From assembly GCA_012295275.1 (NCBI GenBank), contig CM022669.1, positions 7,686,489 to 7,750,488 of the forward strand: a stretch of 64,000 nt of DNA, given 5' to 3'. How positions within the stretch are numbered: position 1 is the stretch's first letter; every line of letters begins with the position of its first letter. Positions 27,460-38,319 of the stretch are shown here, in pieces. Under the pieces are notes generated by a model. That model saw only the letters and a list, made by a program, of their open reading frames with translations. It had not been told where the DNA came from and made no database searches. The position numbers and the translations under genes are program-made. The DNA is from Chrysomallon squamiferum. Taxonomy: Eukaryota; Mollusca; Gastropoda; Neomphalida; Peltospiridae.

Positions 27460-28427
27460 GAATGATAATAAATAAAACCAACCTCAGCTAAAGCCCTCTT
27501 TTAAATGAATTTAGAGTGCCAAAAACGCACAACTTTAATTTGTTCAACGAATTTAGTAAGCTTTGTTAAGAATTTTTAAAGTGTTGGTACTTAGATGTTT
27601 TGTTATATTGCGTAATTGCAATATATATTATTTATCATTGTGGTAATAATATATGTTATGCGATGAGTGTATCTGCATTCAATGATTCGAATTTTGATTT
27701 GGTAGATATATTACTTAAGCGGCTTTGTTCGAGGGATATATATATTTTTTCAATATTTTTTTTTTCTCACATACATGGTTGTTTATAATTTGTCCAATAT
27801 TTTTATAATGTCTAAATATACAATCAAAACTTCGAAAATAAAAATTATAATAATTATTTATTAAATTATTCGTGTTATCAACACATTTTAATAATTATGT
27901 ATGTTTTTCTTTAAAGCTAAAAAATTAACTCTGTTCTCCAAATACTTTTTTATTCTCAAATTCAGCCACTAAATATTTAGTTTCTATATTCCTTTTAATT
28001 AATTACACAGTTATAATTATGATGAGAAAATTAATTATTTCACTCCGTTAACTAATCGTCTAATTACTAAATTCTTAATTTACATTCAGTTTGAATTAAA
28101 ATATTATAACAGAAGTTTCATTGTCTTTTTTTACCCTGTGAGCTGTAAAATGATTTCCATATTTTATAACAGAAAAGAGAATATTGGAAAATTATTCTGT
28201 CGAAAATAGGCCAGAAGAAAACTAGCAAAAGACATCCACAGACATTTTCACTGGCGTTCGCATTTTAGATGTTATCATGAAATTCAACAATTATTTCCAT
28301 TCTACTGTTACATTTAAGTTACACAACGTGAAGAAGCGACCAATTATTTTTCTTTAGCCGTCTTGGGCTTTGACCACGTCAAAACTTTTTCTTGGTTATC
28401 AAGGAAGGTGTTTTTATCGTCGGGACA
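26803..28427. other. SUB1-SERF divergent intergenic region
   Basis: About 1.6 kb between two head-to-head genes. It should hold the SUB1 non-coding first exon and both promoters, but no clear TATA box or strong motif was found. A 60-nt AAT microsatellite lies at 27395-27455. The segment nearest SERF (28230-28427) has somewhat more CpG and an inverted-CCAAT-type ATTGG is not evident. Confidence 0.5.
27395..27455. repeat. AAT microsatellite
   Basis: About 20 AAT units between SUB1 and SERF. Confidence 0.97.
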
Positions 28428-29433
28428 ATGACCCGTAAGCAGTATTTCTAACTTCTACCATATTATCACAATAATCATGTCTTGTTTGTGGAATAAAGTT
28501 GAAAGGAATAGTCTTGTTTACTAATTTTACCGAATTGAGGTCAGCTTAAGAATATAAAAACGTAACCGCCTAACTTGTCTTTGTCAAACCTAAAGTTTAC
28601 TCAAATATCAGATTCAAGTAAATGATTAGCAAACTGTATAAATGAACATCAAGAAAAGAAATAAACAAAAAACAAACAACAAAATGCAACAAAAATTATT
28701 AAATTAGTTTAATAATTAGTTTCTGTGGTTTTTTTTTTTTTTTTTTTTTTCATGCAGTTAATTACTTTAAAAACTAAAATAAAAGAAGAAAGAACGGAAT
28801 TTTTTTAAATAAAACTATTTTTCATTCAGCTCAAGGTACATACATTTGTTTTGTTGTTGTTGTCTCAGTTGAAGTTAATAATTAAAAGTATTGGCACTTA
28901 AAATGATAATAAAAAAATAAAATAAATAAAAGCTCAACTACTTCTTGTAAAACAAACAATAATAAAAAAAAAAAAAAATTATCCAACTGTCATATTACTG
29001 AAACAATTACTTTAGTATTTTATTTTTAAATTTATTCCATCTCTTTTTATTATAAGACTTAAAACACACACATTTAAAATGAATGTAGACATTTGCTATC
29101 CTAAACACATACACTATAAGTATTTTGTATTCTTTTTTTTTCTTCTATTAAACACTATTTATAAAATGTGACAACAGCACAGAATTTCAACACATTAATG
29201 TTGCAGAAAACTATTTTATAATTTGGACATGCATGCCAAAATAATAACAATTATTGTGTGTGTGGGGTGTTTGGGTGGGTGGGGTATGTGTGTGTCTGAT
29301 AATTTAGGGATCAAATAATAATATTAATTTTTTGTGTGTGTGTGTGTGTGTGATAATTTAGGGAACAAATAATAATAATATTAATTATGTGTTTGTGTGT
29401 GTGTGTTTGTGTGTGTATGCATGTGTGTGTGTG

Positions 29434-29467
<34 letters not shown>

Positions 29468-30119
29468 TGTATGTATGTATGTATGTGTGTATGATTGTAT
29501 TAAATAAGTTATTGCTTTTGTAGGGGGCAATCAACGGGAATTAGCCCGAGCTAGAAATCTGAAGAAACAGCAACAGATAGCTAAAACTGCACAAGCCCAG
29601 AAAGGTGGAGGACGGTCACTGGAAGAAAGAAAACAAAGGTAAATTAAACTTAAAATTTTCTTCTAAATAATGCTCACTAGATAAACATTGACACTATACA
29701 ATTTTAAATAAATAAAATTTTATATGGTTTAAACAATTTTTAAACTTAATACTGGGCATTAGAAAACAGTTTTAAAAGACTCTGAATGCCAAATTTCCTA
29801 TATAAAATGTTTACAAATGTTTCTCAGCCAAAAAGGGATTCTATGCAGAAAATATTTTGATTCAACAATTTTTATTTTTGAGAACTAGAAATGTCCTTCA
29901 GTACACAAAATTTGATTTTAAATAAACTTTACATCGATGTTCATATTTCTAAATACAAGATTCGTATAGTTACGAATAAATATAAAAAATATTTTTATTT
30001 TAGTGTTACTGCTTTAACGGAAACATTTGTCTGTTTTCAGAGATGCTGAAATAATGCGGCAGAAACAGATGAAAAGTAAAGCTGCTGCCGAGTCAGGGGG
30101 CAGTGGAAGTTCGAAGTAA
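28428..30119 (+). CDS. SERF2: Small EDRK-rich factor (SERF family)
   Basis: SERF proteins are tiny, basic and largely disordered; family members accelerate amyloid formation of aggregation-prone proteins. Three coding exons, 28428-28434 (only 7 coding nt, ATGACCC), 29524-29638 and 30041-30119, join in frame to 66 residues. The N-terminus MTRGNQRELARARNLKKQ matches the invariant SERF head (human SERF2 MTRGNQRELARQKNMKKQ), and RKQRDAEIMRQKQ matches RKQRDSEIMQQKQ near the C-terminus. The middle and the Gly/Ser-rich tail are lineage-specific. The MTRG start favours SERF2 over SERF1 (MARG), but an invertebrate gene may be co-orthologous to both. The gene would be missed by ORF calling because no exon carries a long frame. 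Confidence 0.95.
29298..29390. repeat. Short tandem duplication with TG tract in SERF intron 1
   Basis: GATAATTTAGGGA followed by CAAATAATAA and a TG run occurs twice, at about 29298 and 29352, just before a TGTATG-type microsatellite. It looks like a small minisatellite formed with the TG tract. Confidence 0.6.
29440..29486. repeat. GTAT microsatellite in SERF intron 1
   Basis: About 11 GTAT units ending 37 nt before the SERF exon-2 acceptor, so length changes could affect the branch-point area. Confidence 0.95.
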
Positions 30120-30375
30120 CACAGAGCAGGTCTAGAGCAACTGACCAGTAAATCACAAAAATGCTGTTTTTAATTCCTGATATGTTTCTTTGTTGGTTTT
30201 TGTTGGGGGTTTTTTAACAAGAAATATGCCTTTGTACATAACCTGGAGGTAAAAAGAAAAAGAAAAAACAATAGACAAAAGTGCTGATTCAGGAAGTTTT
30301 ATCTTCATGTTCTTGTTTTTATTATTTCTGCCATCTCTGTACAATTCTGTGTTAGATGTATTCTGTTCTTGTCTT

Positions 30376-30381
30376 AATAAA
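30376..30381 (+). terminator. Candidate poly(A) signal for SERF
   Basis: AATAAA about 257 nt after the SERF stop, followed by T/GT-rich sequence (TTTTTGTTGTG) as expected for a cleavage region. A second AATAAA-like cluster lies at about 30765-30780. Confidence 0.55.
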
Positions 30382-31997
30382 GGATGGTCAGTTTGATTCT
30401 TCTACTGTTTTTGTTGTGTTTTGTTTTTTAATTTTGTTTCAGTTCATTTTAGGAATAGTTAAGGGCAGTCAGTACCCTTCAGTGATGTGACAGAGAATTC
30501 ACTGTTATCATTCCTTACAGAATTTACATCAGTGAATAATTTTATGCTCTTCCCCATGGAAAGGAGTGAGAGGTGGAAAAAAAGTTCTATTAAAGGGAAT
30601 TGATCTTGAAACTTGTTACATTTCGATCCACTGATGTAACAAATAAGCTATATCTTGTCTATTCTTGTCTTTTTTTATAACTTTGTGTGTAACTGTGGTG
30701 GTTTTTCTTTTGGGGGGGGGGTGTTTTTTTGTTTGTTTTTTTTTTGTTGCTGTTTTAACTATGTAAATAATAAAAATAAAGTGGAGATCTTTGCACGTTA
30801 ATTTCAGTATTAATTATATTTTTTCCATAATCATAATTATTTAACCTAATTAACTAAATTTTATCTCCCAGCAGTTTTAAAAAGAATGAGTTGTATAATC
30901 GGTACATAGACCACGCGGTCCACTTATAAAACTTGATAAATAGGAAAACTGATTTGTCACAATACCTACAGGCGTCCATTACATAAACTTACGCACTATT
31001 GATTTTTTTTTTTACAGTTACAAAAATGTATTTAGAAAGAAAGAAAAGAAATTTATTTTTATTTATGTTTTAATTATTATTATTATTATTATTTTTTTTT
31101 TTTTTTATTTTTTTTTTTTTTTTTTTTTTTTTTTCAATGATTAAACTTTGATTATTCATTTTATTAAATTATCGCAGTTTAAAACTATTTAAAACATAAT
31201 TCGTCAACGTGCATTAATCATGAGAAAACAAATGTATGCTGTTTAACAGAAAAGAGAAGAATTTAAACACTTTGTGCCGTTCACAACGCGATGAGAATTT
31301 TGTACGTCAAAACGTGCCCTAACGAGATTGTGGTCGAATGCGGTATTTACCGTATTTGAGATACGTAAACGTTTTTCCTCCCAATATTTAAAGCATTATG
31401 TTTTTGCATAATGTTCTTTTGTTTGTTTTAAAATATTTAGTTATTTTATTTTATTTTTTTATTTATTTTTTATTTTTCTGAACAAAAATGTGGCATCAAA
31501 ATCTGTAGACACTGAAATTAAACCGTATCGAAATAGAATGTAACTTATGTCAGCATCGGGCTAAATCAGTGGATACTAATTTACTAAATGAAAAATATTT
31601 ATTTCATTTTTCTTGCATCAAATTAATGAATTTATTTATTTAAATTTTTTTTTTATTTTTTTTTTTTTTCCGTTTCTGTAAAATTGTTACAGAAAAAGAA
31701 AAGGAAATATATATATATTTTTTTTCATTAATAGTAAAAACTTTTATTGATGCAATTTGTTAATCGTACGTTCTTTTCAAAGATGACTTCTTTCTTTTAT
31801 TACTTCCCATCTGAGGTTACGAAATATATTTAAATTATTAAAAAATAAAAATACATAAATGAATAAAAAAGAAAGAAAGGAAAACTATACACAGCCAAGT
31901 TTAATGATATTGATTATATGACCAAATCATAATCTAAAAATAGATACATTTTCCGAAAGATTTCGCATTATTCAACTTTACAGACTTGAATAATGAG

Positions 31998-32030
31998 TGA
32001 ATGTTTAACGACACCCCAGCATAAAAATCT
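31998..32030. mobile_element. Possible mollusc-type dispersed repeat fragment
   Basis: GAATGTTTAACGACACCCCA resembles the GTTTAACGACACC core that, from memory, recurs as a dispersed repeat in gastropod and bivalve genomic sequence. Only about 30 bp is recognisable; the element class is not determined. Confidence 0.35.
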
Positions 32031-32596
32031 TTACAGACCAGTTAATGTACCTATAAGACGTACAATAATATCTCGCTTAACGATCTCTTTTTACAAATTA
32101 TATAAATAAAAATTTAATAGTTAACTGCTCGAAATAAATGGTACAAATACATACAATGCATGTGTTTAAGTCCGTTCGTTTTTCGTTCAGTCACTGATAT
32201 ACGTGCATGTGGTGTTCAGATTCTCTCTTCTTTTCTGCTTCCATTTACACTTAAAGCTTCTGTAATTTACCCTTCCAATATGTCAAAACGAACAGACAAG
32301 TACACCGGCAAATGCTGATGATAAAAAGAAACGAAAGAATAACTTTAGAAACAAAATACGATATTTTAAATGAACACAAAACCTACAAAAATGAACCCAC
32401 AGTGAGTGGCATATAATTAATTCTTAATCTATTTTCATAAATTGATTTGTAAATAATTTATTGTTTGTTTAATATCTATGATCTATTAAATCATTTATGC
32501 CTGAATTGCCGTTTTATTTCTCCTTATTTAACATTTTTTATTTTTTATGACAAATCTCATCAGCGAGAACGTAACCATTGTTACTAACTAGTTTTC

Positions 32597-32598
<2 letters not shown>

Positions 32599-32645
<47 letters not shown>
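32599..32645. repeat. TTA microsatellite
   Basis: About 16 TTA units upstream of XPA. Confidence 0.97.
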
Positions 32646-32647
<2 letters not shown>

Positions 32648-33148
32648 GCGAATTAATCGATAAATGGGAAGCCGCCCTTTGCCAATAATTTAAATATATA
32701 TTTTGTGCTGACTGTGGGTTTGAGTCAACCATCTTTAGATGAATTTAATGTCCCTTTGCATCATTTATAAAATTTGTAGAATATTTTTTAATGTTTATAC
32801 AGGAGTGTACTGTATACAGTAATAAACAGAACAGAGGAAATCAGTTCTATTATACGTTACGTAGGTTTGGATACTGTAAATACAAGTAATGTTGTTGTTT
32901 GTTTTTTTTTTTTATTATTTATTTAATGGTTTTTATTATTATTATTTATTTCTTCTGAATAAAGAAAATCTTTAAAGGATATTCCAATTTTATTACTTGA
33001 TTCTAATTTGAATAATTCATACATGTTACTGCGGAAACGAGACTGACACAGAATGGATAATGTGAGATGTGATGCTTGACGCTTAAACGCTGCGCTGCCG
33101 CTTCCACGACTGATGTTCTACTATAGTGTACAGTATACAATACCGATT

Positions 33149-33196
33149 GGTCGTAAGTCTGCGACGTCGTTGAACGAGTAGGTCGTTAAATGAGGA
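33149..33196 (-). mobile_element. Three 16-nt phased TCGT motifs, possible DNA-transposon end
   Basis: On the plus strand, GGTCGTAAGTCTGCGA, CGTCGTTGAACGAGTA and GGTCGTTAAATGAGGA follow each other at 33149, 33165 and 33181 with an exact 16-nt period. On the minus strand these read TTTAACGACC, TTCAACGACG and CTTACGACC. This layout resembles transposase-binding ends of some pogo/Tigger-like DNA transposons, but it could be a regulatory cluster for XPA, 200-250 bp downstream. Confidence 0.4.
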
Positions 33197-33395
33197 GAGT
33201 CTCTATATGCTTCAGTTATTGCCATCACCGGAAGTCGATAATAGCTTTACTTGTTTCGAAGGGAAGGCAATGCACGGTTTAGCTTATGTCCTAAGTCATT
33301 GATTTGGCTAAATCTAAAGAGATTATGACAAATTACCGATAAACAATCTAATTAGTTATTCCAGTAGTTTCATTTCCACCAGTTCATCATTAATA

Positions 33396-36300
33396 ATGAA
33401 ACAGGATGGTATGTGTCTAATAATATTACACGTATATTTTGTATTGATTTGAAGGTGCTGTTTTGATATTTATATTGACATTTTTTTTTTTAATTATTGT
33501 ACATTGTTATCCATTAAATTTCCTACATTAACGCAGTAGCACCATGTAACGTTTGATTTTATTTTTTTTTTTTTTTTATTTTATTTTTTATTTATTTAGA
33601 TGAGTTGTCTGAAAAAACTGAAGCAGAAGAACCAGTTGTTTTGAAACTATCAGATAAACAGCGCGCACAGATTGAAAGGAATCGACAGAGAGCTTTGCTG
33701 ATCAGACAGGCTCGCACACAAAGTAAAAACTTGAACCAAAAACAGGAGTAAGTTATAGGTTTCTGTCATTTTTTTTTTTTATATATAGAACATGTAAATA
33801 ATAAGACGAATTACTTTTGTTAACTTAAGGTACTTAGGTAACATTACAGAAATTATTAATGTATAAATTTAATTGCTTACTCTATGATACGAGCACACTG
33901 ACTTTTTCATGTTAGAGTTTTATTATAACCAGAAAATTCACGTTTGAGCCTGATAAAATAACTGTTAATATTTTTAAAATGTAAAGGTATGTTAATGTTG
34001 CAAAACATTAATTTATTTATTTTAAGTCAAAACCCCAAAAAATCCCGTCTGCAAATTGACACTGGGGCTGGTTTCTTCATTGAAGAGGAGGATGAGATCC
34101 TTGCCAAAGCTGCACCAAAAGTTAAATACCAACCAGGTATTGAATGATTAAAATAAATTATTTGAAAATAGTAAGCATTTTTTAATTCTGGTTTATAATA
34201 CGAAACTATAGTGTCGTTAACTTGGTTATTTTCAAACAGTAATATACATTCTTGCACATAAATATAACATTCTACAGTTATTCTTTTCAGGTTCACAATA
34301 AATTTTAAAACGGCAAAAAGTTTGTTACAAGTATGAGAGGAAGAAATATATAATATATTGTTTATATTAGTAGTTATTGTCACACGGTTGAATGTCGTTC
34401 AATTTGCTTTTAAATATGAATGCAGAAATACCAGTCATTTTCCTGTTTCCAGTTACCACAGTACTAATTAGGATGAAGTTAAAATTCTAAAAAATAATGA
34501 AATAAATATTAATATAATTTTTTAAATACTATTCTCATTGTCATTATTTTTATTTATTATTATTATTTATATACCATTATTCTTCCTAATTATTACTGAT
34601 GTTGCTGAAATTTATAATTATTATTATTAGTATCATCATTATCATTATTTTATTATCATCATCATCATCATCCTTATTATAATTTCAGGCCCGGTCCTGT
34701 CAGTGGAAAACTTGATATGCTCAGACTGTCAGAAGGAATTTATGGAGTCATATCTTTATGAACGTTATGACCTAGCAGTGTGTGACACATGCAGGTAGAA
34801 AAATTATTTCAATTTTTTATTATAAACAGAAGATCAAAACATATTTTAAATATCCTAGTTTCCACTCAATCAAAGATAAAAATCATGTGCATTCTTTATA
34901 TTATACACAGTATTAGATTTAAAAAAAAATAGGAATAACATTATTTTTTAATGTATGACTGAAAACTAATCTTTATGAATTTTGCACATCAATGAACTCC
35001 CAAGTAATAATATTATTTTCTTTTCTTTATATTTTATATAAGTATACTGATATAAGCTAAAAGTTTAAAAGTCTTTAATAAGTTTTTGAATAATACAGTA
35101 ACTGACAGAAGACAATACAATAAAAATAAGAAGTGCCAAGGGTTATTGTCTGTTTCTTTTATATTCTATATTGATTTAGCAGACTGCACTGTTAAAAATA
35201 TGGGAGATAATTTGCTAAGCTTTTATTCAGGATATATAATTAATACTTTCTTTGAAGGAAAAAAGATGAAGAGAAGTATAAACTTATCACAAAAACAGAA
35301 GCCAAAACAACGTACCTACTAAAAGACTGCGACTTTGACAAACGAGAACCTCCACTTAAATTTATAATTTACAAAAACCCACAGAATTCAAGATGGGGTG
35401 ATATGAAGCTATATTTGAAAATGCAGGTGGTTATAACAAAATTAAAAAGTTTTAGAGATTTACTGACAGGAAATGCAGAACAAAAATAGATTTTATACAT
35501 TATATAGGAACGTTTCAGATATAAAAAACATTTTGAAGTAGAAATTAAAATAAAAACCAAAATAATTTTTTTTTATGCTTTTAAACATTTGACTGTTGAA
35601 GATTTTAATTTGAAGAGCCTGAGAGATGATACATTTTAATCTTATGATAGATACATTTACAATGTAATGACTGATATATATATATATATATGATTCAGTT
35701 AAAACTCCACATATCAGTTTTCACTTTGAAATTGTATCAGTTTACATACATGCAGTATTACATCCGATGAAATGCAAAGCTGTCAGATACATGAGTGTAT
35801 ATGTGTGTGTTTTTTTGTTTTTCTTTCAGTATTTAAATGGATAAATATTGTTTTTGTTTCTAGGTAGAAGCAAGAGCTCTTGAGGTTTGGGGCAGTGAGG
35901 AAAAAATTGAGGAGGCTCATGAAGAGCGAGCTGAAAAGCGAGACAAATCAAAACAGAAGAAATTTGATAAAAGAGTTAAAGGTACAGAATGTTTAACAAC
36001 ACTCATTTAATACTAGTCTAGGTCAGTTAGACTTTCTTACACAGAGATATGAAAGGAAACACAATACTTCCACCGTTGGGTTACTGATATTAATTAATAG
36101 TAATAAATCTTTTACATGCATGTTGAAGTGGACATGCATTCAGAAACTGTAACAAGAGATTCAGTAGTTATAAACTCAAGATATGATGGGTCATGGTATT
36201 AATCCTGCATGGAGCTACAGTTACTTTATTTCCAGTTCTAATAAGGAGGACCAGAAGCCATATATTTTCCTTATCTATAAGAAGCTATTTTCAAAAGTCC

Positions 36301-36565
36301 TCTTGCAGCATTACTATCTTAAGTCTTTTTTGCTACAATAGAATAATTCAGTTTTGCAATGATTCTTGATAGATTTTTATAATCAGTTGAACAGTTTTTA
36401 TTAAATATTTCAGAATTACGAATGGCAGTTAGAAGCAGTTTGTGGAAGAAGACCACAGCGAAACACGAACATGAATATGGAGAAGAATCGTATGATGAGG
36501 AGAGTGATGAATACTCAAAAACTTGCAAATCTTGTGGTTATGTGTTAACATATGAAAAAATGTGA
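33396..36565 (+). CDS. XPA: DNA repair protein XPA
   Basis: XPA is the damage-verification scaffold of nucleotide excision repair, binding RPA, TFIIH, ERCC1-XPF and DNA. Seven exons (33396-33408, 33600-33747, 34027-34136, 34689-34794, 35258-35426, 35864-35981, 36414-36565) join in phase to 271 residues (human 273). The N-terminal [15 protein letters not shown] matches human IERKRQRALMLRQAR. The C4 zinc finger (Cys 101, 104, 122, 125; C-x2-C-x17-C-x2-C) is intact. The DNA-binding core has [19 protein letters not shown] and KREPPLKFI, then [11 protein letters not shown]. The C-terminal TFIIH-binding end is [13 protein letters not shown] (human CTMCGHELTYEKM). The ERCC1-binding segment reads [12 protein letters not shown], where vertebrates have TGGGF. 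The first exon has only 13 coding nt. The exon-5 acceptor (TTTGAAG) is pyrimidine-poor but is the only one in phase. Confidence 0.96.
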
Positions 36566-38319
36566 CTTGAAATGTTTCTAATACCTGAAAAAATGTTATT
36601 AAGTAATTTTAAATTATTATGAAATGTTATCTATAGAAATAACCAATTCTGCAAAGTTATTACTGATAGACATGAAAATGCATTGTACTTAAATTAAGTT
36701 TATTTAAAACTTGATGGAAGTTTTGTATAAAATTTGTAAAAACCAAATCAAGGGAATTTGTATATATATATACATACACACACACACACACACACACAAA
36801 CACTACTACATAAAATAATGCCATAGAATTGTGACCATTTTTATTTTTAGAAAAGAACATTCTATCAGGGTGAATATCAACAAAGTTCATTTAGAAAGAT
36901 ATAAATGTACTGAATTCTCTCTCCAGTTGAATCAGTTTGATCAAATCAAAGAACAATGTTGTGTGGGTTCATTTTAAAACTGTTCTGGGCTGGTTCAGTT
37001 CAAAGGTGCAGTCAAACCAAATGACACAAATCCGAAACTGATCAGATTCATCTTCATGATTACAAGCCATTGTGTATGTTCTTGAGAATTGTATTTATTC
37101 TGTTTAACAAAATGTTGAAATTCTAGAAGTGCATTTATGCTCATGAACAATTGAATCCATGTTTTATTTATTCAACCTGCACTCCCAATAAATTTCCAAA
37201 GTACATCTATATCAATGGTTACATTGTTGTTTTTTTTATCATTTTTTTAAATCCTTGACAGAAATCTTTTTCTGGTTTCATCAGATTGTCTGTAACACAC
37301 ATATATTCTTGGATCCAGATATTTTGATTTGTTCTTCATCCGATATGGAAAAATGCAAATTTGATAAAATTTGCCTGCAAAAATTCACATTAATAATTTT
37401 CAATTTTTTTTATAATAAAAATGATTACATCACATGCAAATATTATATTTACTTTCCATGGAAAAAAGTATTGCATAATGTAAATGTATTATTTTTAGTT
37501 TCCATCAAATTAGCTATTAATGAAGACAGAAGTAATCTATCATTTGTGTTAATTATTATTTTATTAATAACTATATGTACAGGTAAAATCTGTAATTTAC
37601 TATTAGAACTGATTGATACTTAATTTTTTAATAAGTTTTATTTTGTCAAAAAGATATTTTCCTGTAAACAAGAAACACACATCCTCTTCTTTGGCAAATA
37701 ATTTTCTGAGATTATTTTTATTACAGACAGAAATATGACATTAAGTTAGGAATGATGATTATTGTTGAATATTTCAGTTAATCTACAAAATAGTAAAAGT
37801 AATGAAATAAAAATGAGTAACAATTTTTTTTTTTTATTAATGTCATGTTTGTCTTTTTGTAAATTTTATTAAGAAATCTCTGGAGAAATTACTGAACTGT
37901 TTTGTGGGGTGTTTTTTGTTGCTGTTTTTTAAAAATACTGAAGGTTCATTTAATGTCCATCATGAAACAGTTTATAATAAAGTTAATTGTTAGTGATTGT
38001 TACAAAACCTTAATAATACTTGCTTCAGTTCAACTTCAAATATGCAGTAAAAACACAAATGAAAAAAAAAAATCAACCAAAAAAATCTTGAACGTAAGAA
38101 AATATTTATTTGACACACTACAAAAGAAGAATTTTGATGAAAAGCAGGATTTTTATATGATTTGTATATTTTTTTAAATAAGGATGTACATTGCTGACTG
38201 AATTTCAAAGATGACAAACAAAAAAAAAATGAGGAATATAGCAATTGCTGAGTTTCCTGTCCTTCATATACATTTAATATTCTTGTAAAAATTTAAGAAT
38301 ATTAAATGTTTTGGTGGTT
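36566..38319. other. XPA-CCT3 tail-to-tail interval
   Basis: Holds both 3' UTRs. AATAAA at 37187-37192 could end XPA, and minus-strand AATAAA at 38105-38110 could end CCT3. A CA microsatellite lies at 36776-36798. A 122-codon plus-strand open frame (37255-37623) is rich in Ile, Phe, Lys and Asn as expected from AT-rich sequence; I see no domain in it and treat it as chance. Confidence 0.5.
38105..38110 (-). terminator. Candidate poly(A) signal for CCT3
   Basis: Minus-strand AATAAA 210 nt after the CCT3 stop. Position fits a short 3' UTR; not otherwise supported. Confidence 0.4.

Larger units (their letters stand above)
30120..33395. other. SERF 3' UTR and XPA upstream region, no gene seen
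   Basis: After the SERF 3' UTR the sequence is AT-rich with long T runs (about 31090-31135) and a 47-nt TTA microsatellite (32599-32645). No coding exon was found. Possible mobile-element remnants lie at 31998-32030 and 33126-33200 (see separate entries). The 200-300 bp before 33396 should contain the XPA promoter. Confidence 0.5.

Noticed and set aside
32538-32732. Poly-Asn minus-strand open frame
   Set aside because: Product of the TTA microsatellite read in frame.
34027-34383. 118-codon minus-strand open frame
   Set aside because: Antisense shadow of XPA exon 3 plus intron; no domain, and the plus strand is clearly coding.
37255-37623. 122-codon plus-strand open frame between XPA and CCT3
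   Set aside because: Ile/Phe/Lys/Asn-rich composition typical of random AT-rich sequence, no splice or promoter context; frames of this length are expected by chance in 64 kb.
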